Origin: CAWAQA01 sp963784065 | Lineage (GTDB): Bacteria > Acidobacteriota > Vicinamibacteria > Vicinamibacterales > UBA2999 | Direction: 5' to 3' | Length of the DNA stretch: 64,000 nt | Assembly: GCA_963784065.1 (NCBI GenBank) | Contig: CAWAQA010000010.1 | Location: 1 to 64,000, forward strand | Shown here: positions 53,432-63,005 of the stretch, piece after piece | Layout: each line of letters opens with the position of its first letter | Numbering within the stretch: position 1 is the stretch's first letter | The notes under the pieces: generated by a model | Databases searched by the model: none | What the model saw: only the letters and a program-made list of their open reading frames with translations | What the model was told of the DNA's origin: nothing | Program-made: the position numbers and the translations under genes

Positions 53432-54472
53432 CTACCGGTGCTCGCGCGCCGCGACTCTCGCCTCGGCGCATTCGGTCATGATGTCCATGTAGCGATCGAA
53501 CTGCTCTTCGCCATACAGGTAGGGGTTGGGTCCGCCGGGGTTCTTGCGAATCGTTTCCAGGTCCTTCGTATTTTCGACAGACAAGTGACTGTTGAGGCGC
53601 ATCACCGCCTTCTGCGGCTTGGCGAAGTCGTTGACGGCGCGCTTCAGCGCGGCCAGCGATTCACGGTCCGGCGCCGTGAGGCTCAGCAGCATGGCCGTGT
53701 GCTGCTTGCCGCGGTCTTTCACCGGAAAGAAGATCGCAATCGAGCCCGGTGTATGGCCCGGGGTGAGCGCCATCGTGACGGTCGTATCGCCCAGCGTCAA
53801 CTTCTGTCCGTGCTTGACGTCCATGTCACGCCGGGGCAGCGGCCGGTTCCGCCGCTGCCGCTCGCTCATGCGCTCGATGAGGGCCCAGTCCTCGGCAGCC
53901 ATCAGGATGCGCGCCTTGTACTTGTCCTGCAGGTACTGCGCGCCGCCAAAATGATCGAAGTGACCGTGCTGGACGATGACGTACTTGATCTGCGCGGGGT
54001 CGAGACCCACCTTCTGCAGGGACGGTACGATCACATTCTCCGCGTCCGCCGCCGAGTTGAGCGCATCGATGATGATGATCCCGTCGCTCGTGGGAACCGC
54101 CCAGCCGCCGACGGTGTTGAACCCGAAGTAATACAGGTTGTCGAACAGCTTCGTCGGCTCGATGACGGCCTGTGGCTCCGCGGGCAATCCCGCAAGCTGC
54201 CTGATCACCGCCGGCCGCCGCGGACCCGAGGCCGTGCACATGATCTTCGCTTCCTCGACCAGGTCGGACTTCGCCAGCTTCATCGCAGCGGCAATGTGCT
54301 TCTGCGCTTCCGGGGAATCCGCCATCTCTTTTTCCGTGGGCGCGGCATCTTCCTGTGCTGCCGCGGCCTGCGCAGCCGGCGCTGCTGGGGCCTGCTGAGC
54401 ACCAGCCTGCGACTGGAATGCAGTAATTGCGAAAGCTCCGATAGCCACGCCGGTCAACAGTCTCTTCAACAT
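53432..54472 (-). CDS. Secreted metallo-beta-lactamase-fold hydrolase
   Basis: The 346-residue product from ATG 54472 (AGGAG ahead) has a signal peptide (MLKRLLTGVAIGAFAITAFQ), an Ala/Gln-rich linker, and an MBL fold: YYFGFNTVGGWAVPTSDGII, IDALNSAADAENVIVPSLQK, VIVQHGHFDHFGGAQYLQDK (HxHxDH, zinc ligands), ALTPGHTPGSIAIFFPVKDR and MRLNSHLSVENTKDLETIRK with a further zinc His. The pattern resembles subclass B3-type beta-lactamase relatives, but substrate class (beta-lactam, lactone, other) cannot be decided. Exported to the periplasm. Confidence 0.87.
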   Translation of the reverse strand: MLKRLLTGVAIGAFAITAFQSQAGAQQAPAAPAAQAAAAQEDAAPTEKEMADSPEAQKHIAAAMKLAKSDLVEEAKIMCTASGPRRPAVIRQLAGLPAEPQAVIEPTKLFDNLYYFGFNTVGGWAVPTSDGIIIIDALNSAADAENVIVPSLQKVGLDPAQIKYVIVQHGHFDHFGGAQYLQDKYKARILMAAEDWALIERMSERQRRNRPLPRRDMDVKHGQKLTLGDTTVTMALTPGHTPGSIAIFFPVKDRGKQHTAMLLSLTAPDRESLAALKRAVNDFAKPQKAVMRLNSHLSVENTKDLETIRKNPGGPNPYLYGEEQFDRYMDIMTECAEARVAAREHR

Positions 54473-54555
54473 GATTCTCCTCATGGACCCTACGATCCGT
54501 CAGCGACACGGAACGATACCACTAGTGGACCGTATCACCTGAACTCGCGCGCGAC

Positions 54556-54893
54556 CTTCCGCCTGAAGGCGGAAGCCACAACTGCCCGCTTCGTAGAGGC
54601 CGACCTGCGTGAGTCTCGACTGGCCGTGACCCTCGTCACGGGCCGGCTGAAGCCGCGCTCGTGGCTTCCGGCTTCAGCCGGAAGAACCAGCCCCGCCACC
54701 TTCCGCCTGAAGGCGGAAGCCACAGTTGCCCGTTTCGTAGAGGCCGACCTGCGTGAGTCTCGATCGGCCGTGACCCCTCGTCACGGGCCGGCTGAAGCCG
54801 GCCCCTACGAGAGCCGGAGTCGGCCGGCGAATTTCATCGCTCGTGGCTTCCGGCTTCAGCCGGAAGAACCAGCCCCGCGCGACCTTCCGCTTG
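54556..54893. repeat. Cluster of about seven TTCA/TGAA-loop hairpins
   Basis: The 530-bp gap 54473-55002 has no gene. Hairpins lie at 54556-54575, 54665-54684, 54700-54719, 54785-54804 and 54847-54866, plus imperfect ones near 54641 and 54884. Between them a sentence-like unit (CGTAGAGGCCGACCTGCG..., CGTGACC...CGTCACGGGCC) is repeated at 54591 and 54748. This is a local tandem amplification of the dispersed repeat. Confidence 0.85.
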
Positions 54894-55002
54894 AAGGCGG
54901 AAGCCACAAGACCGCGATCGTTGCCTGGCGCGGAGGCCTGGAGCCGGCGCGCCATCCCCACTTGACAACCCCGGCGCTCAACGGACGGAATGGAGGGCGC
55001 GA

Positions 55003-56776
55003 ATGAAGAGCCTCACGCTCCCCGCAATGCTGCTGGCGGCCCTCGCCATCGAGGGGTGTGACCGGGCGCCTGCTCCCGACCTCGTCACGGTTGCCGAGCG
55101 GTCCGCGTTTGCCCGCACGGGACGCTACGACGAGGTCGAGGCCCTCTGCGCCGCGTTCCAGCAGGCGCGGCCGGCGCAGGTCCGCTGCCACGAGTTCGGA
55201 CGCTCGCCGGAGGGCCGGCCGATGCTCGCGCTCATCGCGTCGAGTGACGGCGTGATGGAGCCGGCCACGGCACGCGCGCGCGCCCGCCCGGTGGTGCTGA
55301 TGCAGGGCGGCATTCATGCGGGTGAAATCGACGGCAAGGACGCCGGCTTCCTGGCGCTGCGGCAGATCCTCGACGGCACGGCTGCCGGCGGCGCGCTGGC
55401 GCGCGTCACCCTCGTCTTCGTTCCCGTTTTCAACGTGGATGGCCACGAGCGCTTCGGCCGCTGGAACCGGCCGAACCAGACTGGACCCGAGGAGATGGGC
55501 TGGCGGACGACGGCGCAGAACCTCAACCTCAATCGCGACTACGTGAAGGCGGATGCGCCGGAGATGCGTGCGATGCTGCGCCTGCTCGGCGAGTGGGATC
55601 CGATCCTGTACGCGGATCTGCACGTGACCGACGGCGCGCAGTTCGAACACGACGTCTCCATCACCGCCGGGCCCACCCTCGCCGGCGACGACGAGTTGCG
55701 GCGCGCCGGCCTCGGCCTGCGCGACGAGCTGGTCCGGCGGCTCGCGGCGCAGGGTTCTCTTCCGCTCGACTTCTACCCGGACTTCGTGAAGCGGGACGAT
55801 CCGGCCTCGGGGTTCGCCGTCTCCGTCTCACAGGCGCGTTTCGCCGACGGGTACTGGGCGCAGCGGAATCGCCTCGGCGTGCTCGTCGAGACGCATTCGT
55901 GGAAGGACTATCCGACCCGCGTCCGCGTCACGCGCAACGCCATCGTCACCATGCTGGAGTTGGCGGCCGCGGACGGCGCGGCGTGGCTGGCGGCCGCGCG
56001 CGGAGCCGACGAGCGCTCCGCGCGTATCGGCGGCTCCAGTGCGGCGCTGGCGTACGCCAATACGGATCAGGTCAAGACGATCGACTTCCGTGGCTACGCC
56101 TACACGCGCCTGCCGTCAACCATCTCTGGCGATCTGGCGACCCGCTACGATACGTCGACGCCGCAGGTCTGGCATGTGCCGCTGCGCGACGCCGTGCGGC
56201 CCTCGATCGCCGTCGTCGCCCCGCGCGGTGGCTACATCGTCCCCGCCGCGCACGCGGCATGGGTCGGCGAGAAGCTGGCCCTGCACGGGATTGCCAGCCG
56301 GGTCCTCGAGCTCCGGGCCGGGAGAGATCGACGTCGAGCTCTTCCGCGCAACGAAGACCACGCTTGCGCCTGCCACGTTCGAGGGGCACGCCATGCGCAC
56401 GGTCGAGGGCGAGTGGACGCGTGAACGCCGTGTCGTGGCCGCCGGCTCCCTGTTCGTGCCCATCGCCCAGGCGAAGTCTCAGCTCGTGCTGACGCTGCTC
56501 GAGCCGCGTGGCCCTGATTCGCTGGTCAGCTGGGGATTCTTCAACGCCGCGTTCGAGCCCAAGGAATACATGGAGCCATATGTGGCCGAGGCGCTCGGCG
56601 TCGAGATGCTGAAGGCCGACGGACACGCCAGGGAGGAATTCGAGCGCCGGCTGCGGGAGGATCCAGCGTTCGCACAGAGTCCCGCGGCGCGGCTCGAGTT
56701 CTTCTATCGCCGCCACTCGTCCTGGGACGATCGACTCAATCTCTATCCCGTGCTCCGCGTCGAGCGCGAACCGTAG
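55003..56776 (+). CDS. M14-family zinc carboxypeptidase-like lipoprotein (one frameshift)
   Basis: The start ATG 55003 gives a lipoprotein signal (PAMLLAALAIEGC, Cys as lipid anchor). Zinc ligands are His and Glu in GGIHAGEIDGKD and His in ADLHVTDGAQ. Other M14-like segments are VFNVDGHERFGRWNRPNQTG, LNLNRDYVKADAPEMRAMLR and the catalytic Glu in GVLVETHSWKDYPTRVRV. A one-base shift near 56320 continues as VELFRATKTTLAPATFEGHA, SLVSWGFFNAAFEPKEYMEP and ends LYPVLRVEREP. Restored length is about 591 residues. It would cleave peptides outside the cytoplasm. The next gene starts two bases later. Confidence 0.85.
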
Positions 56777-56778
56777 GC

Positions 56779-57432
56779 GTGAAGGTCCTGATCTTCGGCG
56801 CGAGCGGATCGGCGGGGGGCAGCGTGCTGTCGGTGAGTCTGGCTGCCGCGGACGTGCAGGAGGTCCGCGCCGTCACGCGGCGGCCGCTGGACATCCGCCA
56901 CCCGAAGCTCAGGCAGGTGCGGCACGACGACTATCAGGACTATGCGGCTGTGGAAGATGTCTTCGCCGGCGTGGACGCGTGCCTGTACTGCCTCGGCAAG
57001 TCGGCGCGGCAGGTCGCCGGCGAGCCCGAGTACCGACGCATTACCTACGATTTCGCGATGGCTGCCGCCCGCACGCTTCGCGCGCGCAGTCCCGCGGCGG
57101 TCTTCCACTACGTCAGCGGCGCGGGCGCCGGGCTCGACAGCCGCTTCATGTGGGCGCGCGTGAAGGCGGAAGCAGAGCGCGACCTGATGGCGCAGTTCGA
57201 TGCGGTGTGCTGGCGGCCGGCCTCGATCGACGGCGTGCCGTCGGCGAGCGAGCCGCGCGCCTACAAGCTGTTCCGGCCGGTGGCCCGGCTCCTGTTCAAG
57301 CCCTTTCGCAGCCTCTACGTGACCGGCGACGACATCGGGCGCGCCATGCTCGTGGCGACCCGGGAGCGCATCAGGCACCGCATCGTGCCCAATGCCGAGA
57401 TCCGGGAGATGGCTGCCCGCGCACGGCGCTGA
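56779..57432 (+). CDS. NAD(P)-binding Rossmann-fold protein
   Basis: The 217-residue product from GTG 56779 begins VKVLIFGASGSAGGSVLSVS with the GxSGxxG motif. It continues RAVTRRPLDIRHPKLRQVRH, YCLGKSARQVAGEPEYRRIT, FHYVSGAGAGLDSRFMWARV and VTGDDIGRAMLVATRERI. It is an atypical SDR / NmrA-like protein of the YwnB type; catalytic Tyr and Lys are not obvious. Start lies two bases after the M14 stop, so it is probably co-translated with it. Cytosolic. Confidence 0.8.
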   Translation: MKVLIFGASGSAGGSVLSVSLAAADVQEVRAVTRRPLDIRHPKLRQVRHDDYQDYAAVEDVFAGVDACLYCLGKSARQVAGEPEYRRITYDFAMAAARTLRARSPAAVFHYVSGAGAGLDSRFMWARVKAEAERDLMAQFDAVCWRPASIDGVPSASEPRAYKLFRPVARLLFKPFRSLYVTGDDIGRAMLVATRERIRHRIVPNAEIREMAARARR

Positions 57433-57775
57433 TCACGCAGCGAGCCCGGCAGGAACCGCAGGAACCGCGTGATCCAGCCCAGTCCCGCGATGAAGATTGG
57501 CGGCCCAAGGACCGACGCCAGCCGCGGTCAGCGCCAGGCGGCCACTGCTGAGCCGGTGGTGTACATCTGCCTCGACCGCGTAGGTGCGGGCGCCGCCGCG
57601 CTGGAGCTGCAACACGAAAGAGAACGTCGCTCTCGCTCGTCGCGGCGGCGAAGCGCACGCCGCCTCCTTTCGTGACGTCCCAATCATCCGGCTGGCGTTC
57701 TTGCTCACTGGATCGCCGGTGCGCTCGTCACGCCTGTCGGGCGCTTCAAGGCTCATTCATTCGAAGGAGACACTC
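57433..57775. other. Gene-free stretch, possible decayed fragment
   Basis: About 343 bp between the Rossmann-fold gene and the DUF892 gene. A - strand open frame (57433-57756) contains TYAVEADVHHRLSSGRLALT, which looks protein-like, but the ends do not and no start or family is evident. Nothing further is supported. Confidence 0.35.
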
Positions 57776-58375
57776 ATGGCCGATGCTGGAACACTGCACG
57801 ATGCTTTTCTTGACGAACTGCGCGACGCCTATGACGCGGAGAAACAGATCACCAAGGCGCTGCCCAAAATGGTGAAGGCGGCGACCTCACCGGAGCTACG
57901 CGCCGCGTTCGAGGCGCACCTCGAGGAAACCCGCGGGCAAATCGAGCGGCTGGAGCAGGTCTTCGCCGGTCTCGACGAAAAGGTGCGCGGCAAACACTGC
58001 GACGGCATGGCGGGCATCATCGAGGAGGGCAAGTCCACTATGGAAGAGGACTTCGACGAGCCGACGATGGATGCGTGCCTGATCGCGGGCGCTCAGCGTG
58101 TCGAACACTACGAGATGGCCGCCTACGGGACGCTGGTGGCCTGGGCGCTGGCATTGGGTCATTCCGAGGCCGCGGACCTTCTGCAGCAGACGCTCGACGA
58201 GGAAAAGGCGGCGGACGAGAAGTTGTCGTCGCTGGCGGAAGACGGGATCAACCAGGAAGCCGCAGATGCGGCACATCCGGGAGACGAAGAGGAGGAAGAG
58301 GAGCTGGCGCCGGTACGGAAGGGGTCCAAGTCCGCAACCGCGACCGCGACGGCGAAAAGGTCATCCCGTCGCTAG
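57776..58375 (+). CDS. DUF892 (YciE/YciF-like) ferritin-like protein
   Basis: The 199-residue product has the DUF892 pattern: LHDAFLDELRDAYDAEKQIT, LPKMVKAATSPELRAAFEAH, LEETRGQIERLEQVFAGLDE, then RVEHYEMAAYGTLVAWALAL and LDEEKAADEKLSSLAEDGIN. This is a four-helix ferritin-like bundle with acidic and His metal-site residues. Family members are stress-related. The C-terminal extension is acidic then Lys/Arg/Ser/Thr-rich (EEEEEELAPVRKG, TATATAKRSSRR). ATG 57776 follows AAGGAG. Confidence 0.9.
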   Translation: MADAGTLHDAFLDELRDAYDAEKQITKALPKMVKAATSPELRAAFEAHLEETRGQIERLEQVFAGLDEKVRGKHCDGMAGIIEEGKSTMEEDFDEPTMDACLIAGAQRVEHYEMAAYGTLVAWALALGHSEAADLLQQTLDEEKAADEKLSSLAEDGINQEAADAAHPGDEEEEEELAPVRKGSKSATATATAKRSSRR

Positions 58376-58812
58376 CTCGTCTTCTCGCGCGTGAGGCCGA
58401 AGGGCGCTGTCATCGCGTTGACCGCGCCCGGGTCGCCTCTTTCGTCGCGCGCACGATCTCGCCCAGATCGTGTGGCGTGCCGACCACTTAATGGTGACCT
58501 TCGGCGGGGCGGCCACCGGCCGGAAGGCCCCGTCGAATGAAAACCGTGTCGTAGTTCGCCCTGCATTTCCGATCTTCCTGAAGGGTAACGCCCGATCTGG
58601 ATTGGGGCCGACACCCTATTTCAAGGAACTGCTAGATAGCATTCGCGGGCGGCGTCCATAGGCCACCCTGCATCGACGCGCGTGGCGGGTCGCGGGATGG
58701 GGCCTTCCGGACGTGAGGTTGGCGGGGCCGTTCGCAAACGTCCCCGTTGACGTTATTATCCGGGGGCGGCGACCCTCCACCGCGAGCCGATCGCTGATGT
58801 TCGAGGGACCTC
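58376..58812. other. Gene-free stretch before the ECF sigma factor
   Basis: About 437 bp. It presumably carries the promoter of the sigma factor operon (TTGACGTTATTATCC at about 58747-58761 is AT-richer and could contain promoter boxes). No reading frame, RNA gene or repeat of the common families is convincing. Confidence 0.45.
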
Positions 58813-59382
58813 ATGGAATCAACGCTCAACGCGCTCATGGCTTCCGCGGATCGGGGCGACCGTGCTGCCGCCGATGCGCTGTTCGACACGCTGTACGCGG
58901 AACTCCATCGCCTGGCCCGCCGCGAGCTGGCGCGACAGGGACCTGTTCAGGGCATCGGGGTCACGACCCTGTTGCACGAAGCCTATCTCACGATCTCGGG
59001 CAGGGATGGGGCGTCGTTTCCCGATCGCGCGCGGTTCATGGCCTATGCCGCGCGAGTGATGCGTGGCCTGATCATCGACGACGTACGGCGTCGCCGATCG
59101 CAGAAGCGCGGCGGGCTGTTCGCCATGACGTCGCTCGGCACCGATCAGGCGGAGATGGTGGCCGACGCGCAGGAGCTGGCGTGCATAGGCGATGCGCTCG
59201 ATGAGCTCGGCAAGGTCGATGCGGACCTCGCCCAGATCGTCGATCTGAAATTTTTCTGCGGCTTCTCCTTCGCCGAGATCGCGGCGATGCGCGGCGTCTC
59301 GGAGCGGACGGTGCAACGCAACTGGGAGAAGGGCCGCATCTATCTGCATCGCGCGATCGCCGAGGCGACTCCGATCGCGTAG
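58813..59382 (+). CDS. ECF-type sigma factor of the Acidobacteria/Planctomycete kind
   Basis: The 189-residue product has sigma-70 region 2 (LFDTLYAELHRLARRELARQ, TTLLHEAYLTISGRDGASFP, RARFMAYAARVMRGLIIDDV, RRRRSQKRGG) and region 4 (LDELGKVDADLAQIVDLKFF, FSFAEIAAMRGVSERTVQRN WEKGRIYLH). This matches the ECF subgroup defined by Pfam Sigma70_ECF (TIGR02999 style), commonly encoded next to Ser/Thr kinases. The kinase gene follows after six bases, so the kinase probably controls this factor. Confidence 0.92.
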   Translation: MESTLNALMASADRGDRAAADALFDTLYAELHRLARRELARQGPVQGIGVTTLLHEAYLTISGRDGASFPDRARFMAYAARVMRGLIIDDVRRRRSQKRGGLFAMTSLGTDQAEMVADAQELACIGDALDELGKVDADLAQIVDLKFFCGFSFAEIAAMRGVSERTVQRNWEKGRIYLHRAIAEATPIA

Positions 59383-59388
59383 GGCCTC

Positions 59389-61999
59389 ATGCCGCCACTC
59401 AGCCCTGAACGCTGGCGCGCGGTGGCTCCGTACCTGGACCACGCGCTCGATATCGCCGCGCACGATCGCGAGGCCTGGCTGGCGTCCGTCCGGGTGCAGG
59501 ACGCGGCCCTCGCCTCCGATCTGCTGACGCTGCTGGCGGAGCACGACGCTCTGCACCAGGCGCATTTTCTGGAACGGGCGGTTCCCCTGCCGCCGCGGAC
59601 CGCGTCGCTGACGGGACAGACGTTCGGCGCCTACCGGCTGGTGTCACATATCGGTCAGGGCGGCATGGGCAGCGTCTGGCTCGCCGAGCGCTGCGATGGC
59701 CGCTTCGAAGGACGTGCGGCGATCAAGCTGCTCAACGTCGCGCTGATGGGCCGCGCCGGCGAAGAGCGCTTCCGGCGCGAGGGCCACATCCTCGCGCGGC
59801 TCACGCATCCGCACATTGCACACCTCGTCGATGCGGGTGTCTCGGAGACCGGTCACCCGTACCTGGTGCTCGAGCACGTGCAAGGCCAGCGCATCGACGA
59901 CTATTGCGACGAGAACAGGTTGGACATCGACGCCCGTCTCCGTCTCTTCCTCGATGTGCTGGAGGCGGTCGCGCACGCGCATGCCAACCTGATCGTTCAC
60001 CGCGACCTCAAGCCGGCCAACGTGCTCGTCAGCGTCGCCGGTCAGGTCAAGCTGCTCGACTTCGGTATTGCCAAGCTGCTCGAGGGCGACGCCCAGTCCG
60101 GCACCGCGCTGCCGGCCGAGGCGAGCGCGCTGACGCGAGAGGGCGGCGGCGCGCTGACGCCCGAGTACGCGGCGCCCGAGCAGGTGACCGGCGCACAGGT
60201 CACCACGGCGACCGACGTCTACGCGCTCGGCGTGCTGCTGTATGTGCTGCTCAGCGGCCAGCATCCGGCCGGCTCCGGCGTCCGATCCCCGGCCGATCTG
60301 GTGCGGGCCATCGTTGACACGGAGCCACGGAAGCTGTCCGACGCCGTTGTCTCCCAGGACGAGACCCCGGAGACGCTCGCGCGCCATGCCGGCCGCTGCG
60401 GCACCACACCCGGCCGGCTGCGCCGGCGGCTGCAGGGGGATCTCGACACCATCGTCGCCAAGACGCTGAAGAAGACCGCACCGGAGCGCTATGCGTCGGT
60501 CACGGCGCTGGCGGAGGATCTCCGCCGCTCGCTCCATCACGAGCCGATCAGCGCGCGGCCGGATACGCTGCGATACCGTACTGCCACGTTCGTACGGCGA
60601 CACGTACGGGGTGTGGCGACCACCGCCGCCGTCGTCCTGTTGCTGGGCGCCTTGACCGCGTTCTATACGACCCGGCTGGCGACGGAGCGCGACCGCGCGC
60701 GGCTGGAGGCGGAGAAGGCGGCCAAGGTGAGCGAGCTGCTCACAGGGCTGCTGACTGGCTCCGATCCGTATGAGCCGCGCGAGACACGAGGCGAGCCCAC
60801 GGTTCGCGGGCTGCTCGACGCGGGCGCGGCGCGCGTGCAGAAGGAACTGGGCGCACAGCCCGAGCTCCAGGCCGAGATGCTGACGGTGATGGGAAGGACC
60901 TACCGACGGCTGGGCCTCTTCGACAAGGCGCAGCCGCTTCTCGAGCAGGCACTGGCCATCGCACGTCCGGTCTTCGGGCCCGAGCACGAACGTCTGGCCC
61001 AGAGTCTTCACGACCTTGGCGTCCTGCTCACGGATCGGGGCGACTACACGGCGGCGGGACGGAGCCTGGAACAGGCGCTGAGCATGCGTCGCAAGCTCCT
61101 GGGGTCGGAGCACGCGGACGTGGCGGTGACCCTGGTGGAGCTCGGCCGCGTGTACCAGGATCAGGGATTCAACAGGCGCGCCGAGCCGCTGCAGCGCGAA
61201 GCGCTGGCGGTACGGCGCAAGGCGCTCGGCGACGCACACAGGGAGACGGCCGTCAGCTTGAGCGATCTGGCGTCGGTGCTGCGCCTGAATGGCGACCTGG
61301 CTGGCGCCGAATCGCTCCTTCGGCAATGTCTCGAGACGAACAGGAAGGCGGTCGGGGAGGATCATCCGAACATGTCCACGCCGCTGAACGACCTGGGGCT
61401 GATCGTTGCAGCCAGGGGCGACTATCCGGGCGCGGAAGCACTGTTTCGCCAGGCCCTGGTCAAGGGCCGGCAGACGCTGGGCGAACAGCATCCCACCGTG
61501 CCTGCGACGCTCAACAATCTTTCCAGAGCGTTGCTACGAACAGGGGAGGTACGACGAAGCCGCGTCCGTGCTTCAGGAGGCGTTGACCATTGCGCTTCCC
61601 GCCCTGGGCAGCGAGCATCCCCTGATCGCCATCTACAGGATCAATCTCGCGTCCGTGCACCTGGCACGGAAGGAGGCCGGCGCGGCCGAAGCGCTGCTCC
61701 GGCAGGCGCTGCCGATTCGAGCCCGCGCGCCAGGCCTTGTCCCGACCCGTCGGCGCACGTTCCCCGAAGACGACTGGAGCGTCGGCGCAACGAAGAGTCT
61801 GCTCGGCGCCGCGCTCGCGGCGCTTGGCCGCTACGACGAAGCCGAGGCTGCGCTGCTCGACGCACGCCGTGACCTCGCGGCCCTGCCGGGACCGCAGGGT
61901 CGCGAAGCCACGGCGACCATCAGCCGCCTCGTCGCGCTCTACGATGCCTGGGGCCGTCCCGAGAGGGCAGCGGCGTACCGGATCCTGCTGCCCTCCTGA
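59389..61999 (+). CDS. Membrane Ser/Thr protein kinase with TPR domain (one frameshift)
   Basis: After an N-terminal helical part (about 1-80), the Hanks-type kinase reads YRLVSHIGQGGMGSVWLAER (G-loop), AAIKLL (Lys), LIVHRDLKPANVLVS (catalytic loop), KLLDFGIAKLL (DFG) and TPEYAAPEQVTGAQVTTATD (activation loop, APE). One membrane helix follows, TTAAVVLLLGALTAFY, and then Kinesin-light-chain-like TPRs with repeats of about 42 residues (LGLFDKAQPLLEQALAIARP, DYTAAGRSLEQALSMRRKLL and on). A one-base shift near 61535 is needed to read to 61999. Restored length is about 870 residues. The TPRs face the periplasm. Linked to the ECF gene. Confidence 0.9.
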
Positions 62000-62190
62000 C
62001 CTTCGATCCCGCCATACGCGTCCGACAGCGTGCCGCTCCTGCGTCACGCTTTGCCGACTTTGCGGTCGAAAGCGAAGTCTGACCAAGAATTCAGTAACTT
62101 TTCAGACTTGTGCGGCAGGGGTGCCGGTATATCTTCGGGCTGGTTTTGACAGGCCGGTGTCGCGTCACCGGCGCGAGGGAGCAGACACTC

Positions 62191-62892
62191 GTGAACCGGC
62201 TCTTGTCATTCTGGATTTTCGACTGGCGGAAGCTGCTCGCCTACACGCACCGCTGGCTGCAGTTTCGTGGCGAGCCGCACTGGCGCGCGTATCGCGCGCC
62301 GTCGGAAGACGAGGCGGTGCTCTGGATGCACGACGGTCTGCTGCCGCGTGCGCCCCGTCCGCGCATGGAGCACCGCTACGTCTCGGCGGTCTCTCCCGGG
62401 CGCGGGACCATCACGACGTTTGGCAGGGACGCGATGACCGATGTCGCCAGGGCGGCGATGCCGGATGTGCCGGTGGAGGACGCGACCTGGCTCGAGGAAT
62501 ACGACGGCTACTATTACGATGCCCGTGGATCGCGCCCGCTGCCGGTGCTTCGCATCCGCTACGCCGATGCGAATGGGACATGGCTGTATCTCGATCCGGA
62601 GCGCGGCGGCATCGTTCAGCGCTCGGGGAAGGTGAGCCGTCTCAGGCGCTGGCTGTACCAAGGGCTCCACAGCCTCGATTTTCCCTTCCTGTACTTCCAG
62701 CGTCCGCTCTGGGACATCGTCGTGATCGTCTTGAGCATCGGCGGGACCGTGCTGAGCGTCACGACCATCGTGCCGGCGTTGCGGCGGCTGAAGCGGCACT
62801 GGCGCACGCTGACCGCGTGGCGGCCGGCCGGCGAACGCGGGTGGAAGGGAAGAACTGTCGTGGGTGCGGTAAGGCGTGGATCTTCCGGCTGA
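62191..62892 (+). CDS. PepSY-family membrane protein, C-terminal fragment
   Basis: About 233 residues from GTG 62191. It lacks the usual N-terminal membrane helices of PepSY/PepSY-TM proteins. What remains is RKLLAYTHRWLQFRGEPHW, a periplasmic PepSY-like domain (TWLEEYDGYYYDARGSRPLP, LRIRYADANGTWLYLDPERG), RRWLYQGLHSLDFPFLYFQR and the last helix LWDIVVIVLSIGGTVLSVTT. The GLHSLDF and W-D-IVVI landmarks match the C-terminal half of this family. The stop lies within a TGAA hairpin repeat at 62882. Probably truncated and non-functional, or a short variant. Confidence 0.6.
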   Translation: MNRLLSFWIFDWRKLLAYTHRWLQFRGEPHWRAYRAPSEDEAVLWMHDGLLPRAPRPRMEHRYVSAVSPGRGTITTFGRDAMTDVARAAMPDVPVEDATWLEEYDGYYYDARGSRPLPVLRIRYADANGTWLYLDPERGGIVQRSGKVSRLRRWLYQGLHSLDFPFLYFQRPLWDIVVIVLSIGGTVLSVTTIVPALRRLKRHWRTLTAWRPAGERGWKGRTVVGAVRRGSSG

Positions 62893-62968
62893 AGCCGGAA
62901 GCCACGAGGTCCGCGAGGCGCGACGCCAACGTCATCGAACCGTCGTAGGGGCCGGCTTCAGCCGGCCC
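62882..62968. repeat. Two TTCA/TGAA-loop hairpin repeats
   Basis: CTTCCGGC-TGAA-GCCGGAAG at 62882-62901 supplies the last codons and stop of the PepSY fragment. GGGCCGGC-TTCA-GCCGGCCC is at 62949-62968. Both are perfect. Confidence 0.85.
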
Positions 62969-63005
62969 GGAACTACGCGGCCAACGTCTTAGTACTGTCC
63001 CGCGA

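Noticed and set aside
57433..57756. 107-residue - strand frame between Rossmann-fold and DUF892 genes
   Set aside because: Only a short middle part looks protein-like and no family, start site or partner supports it.
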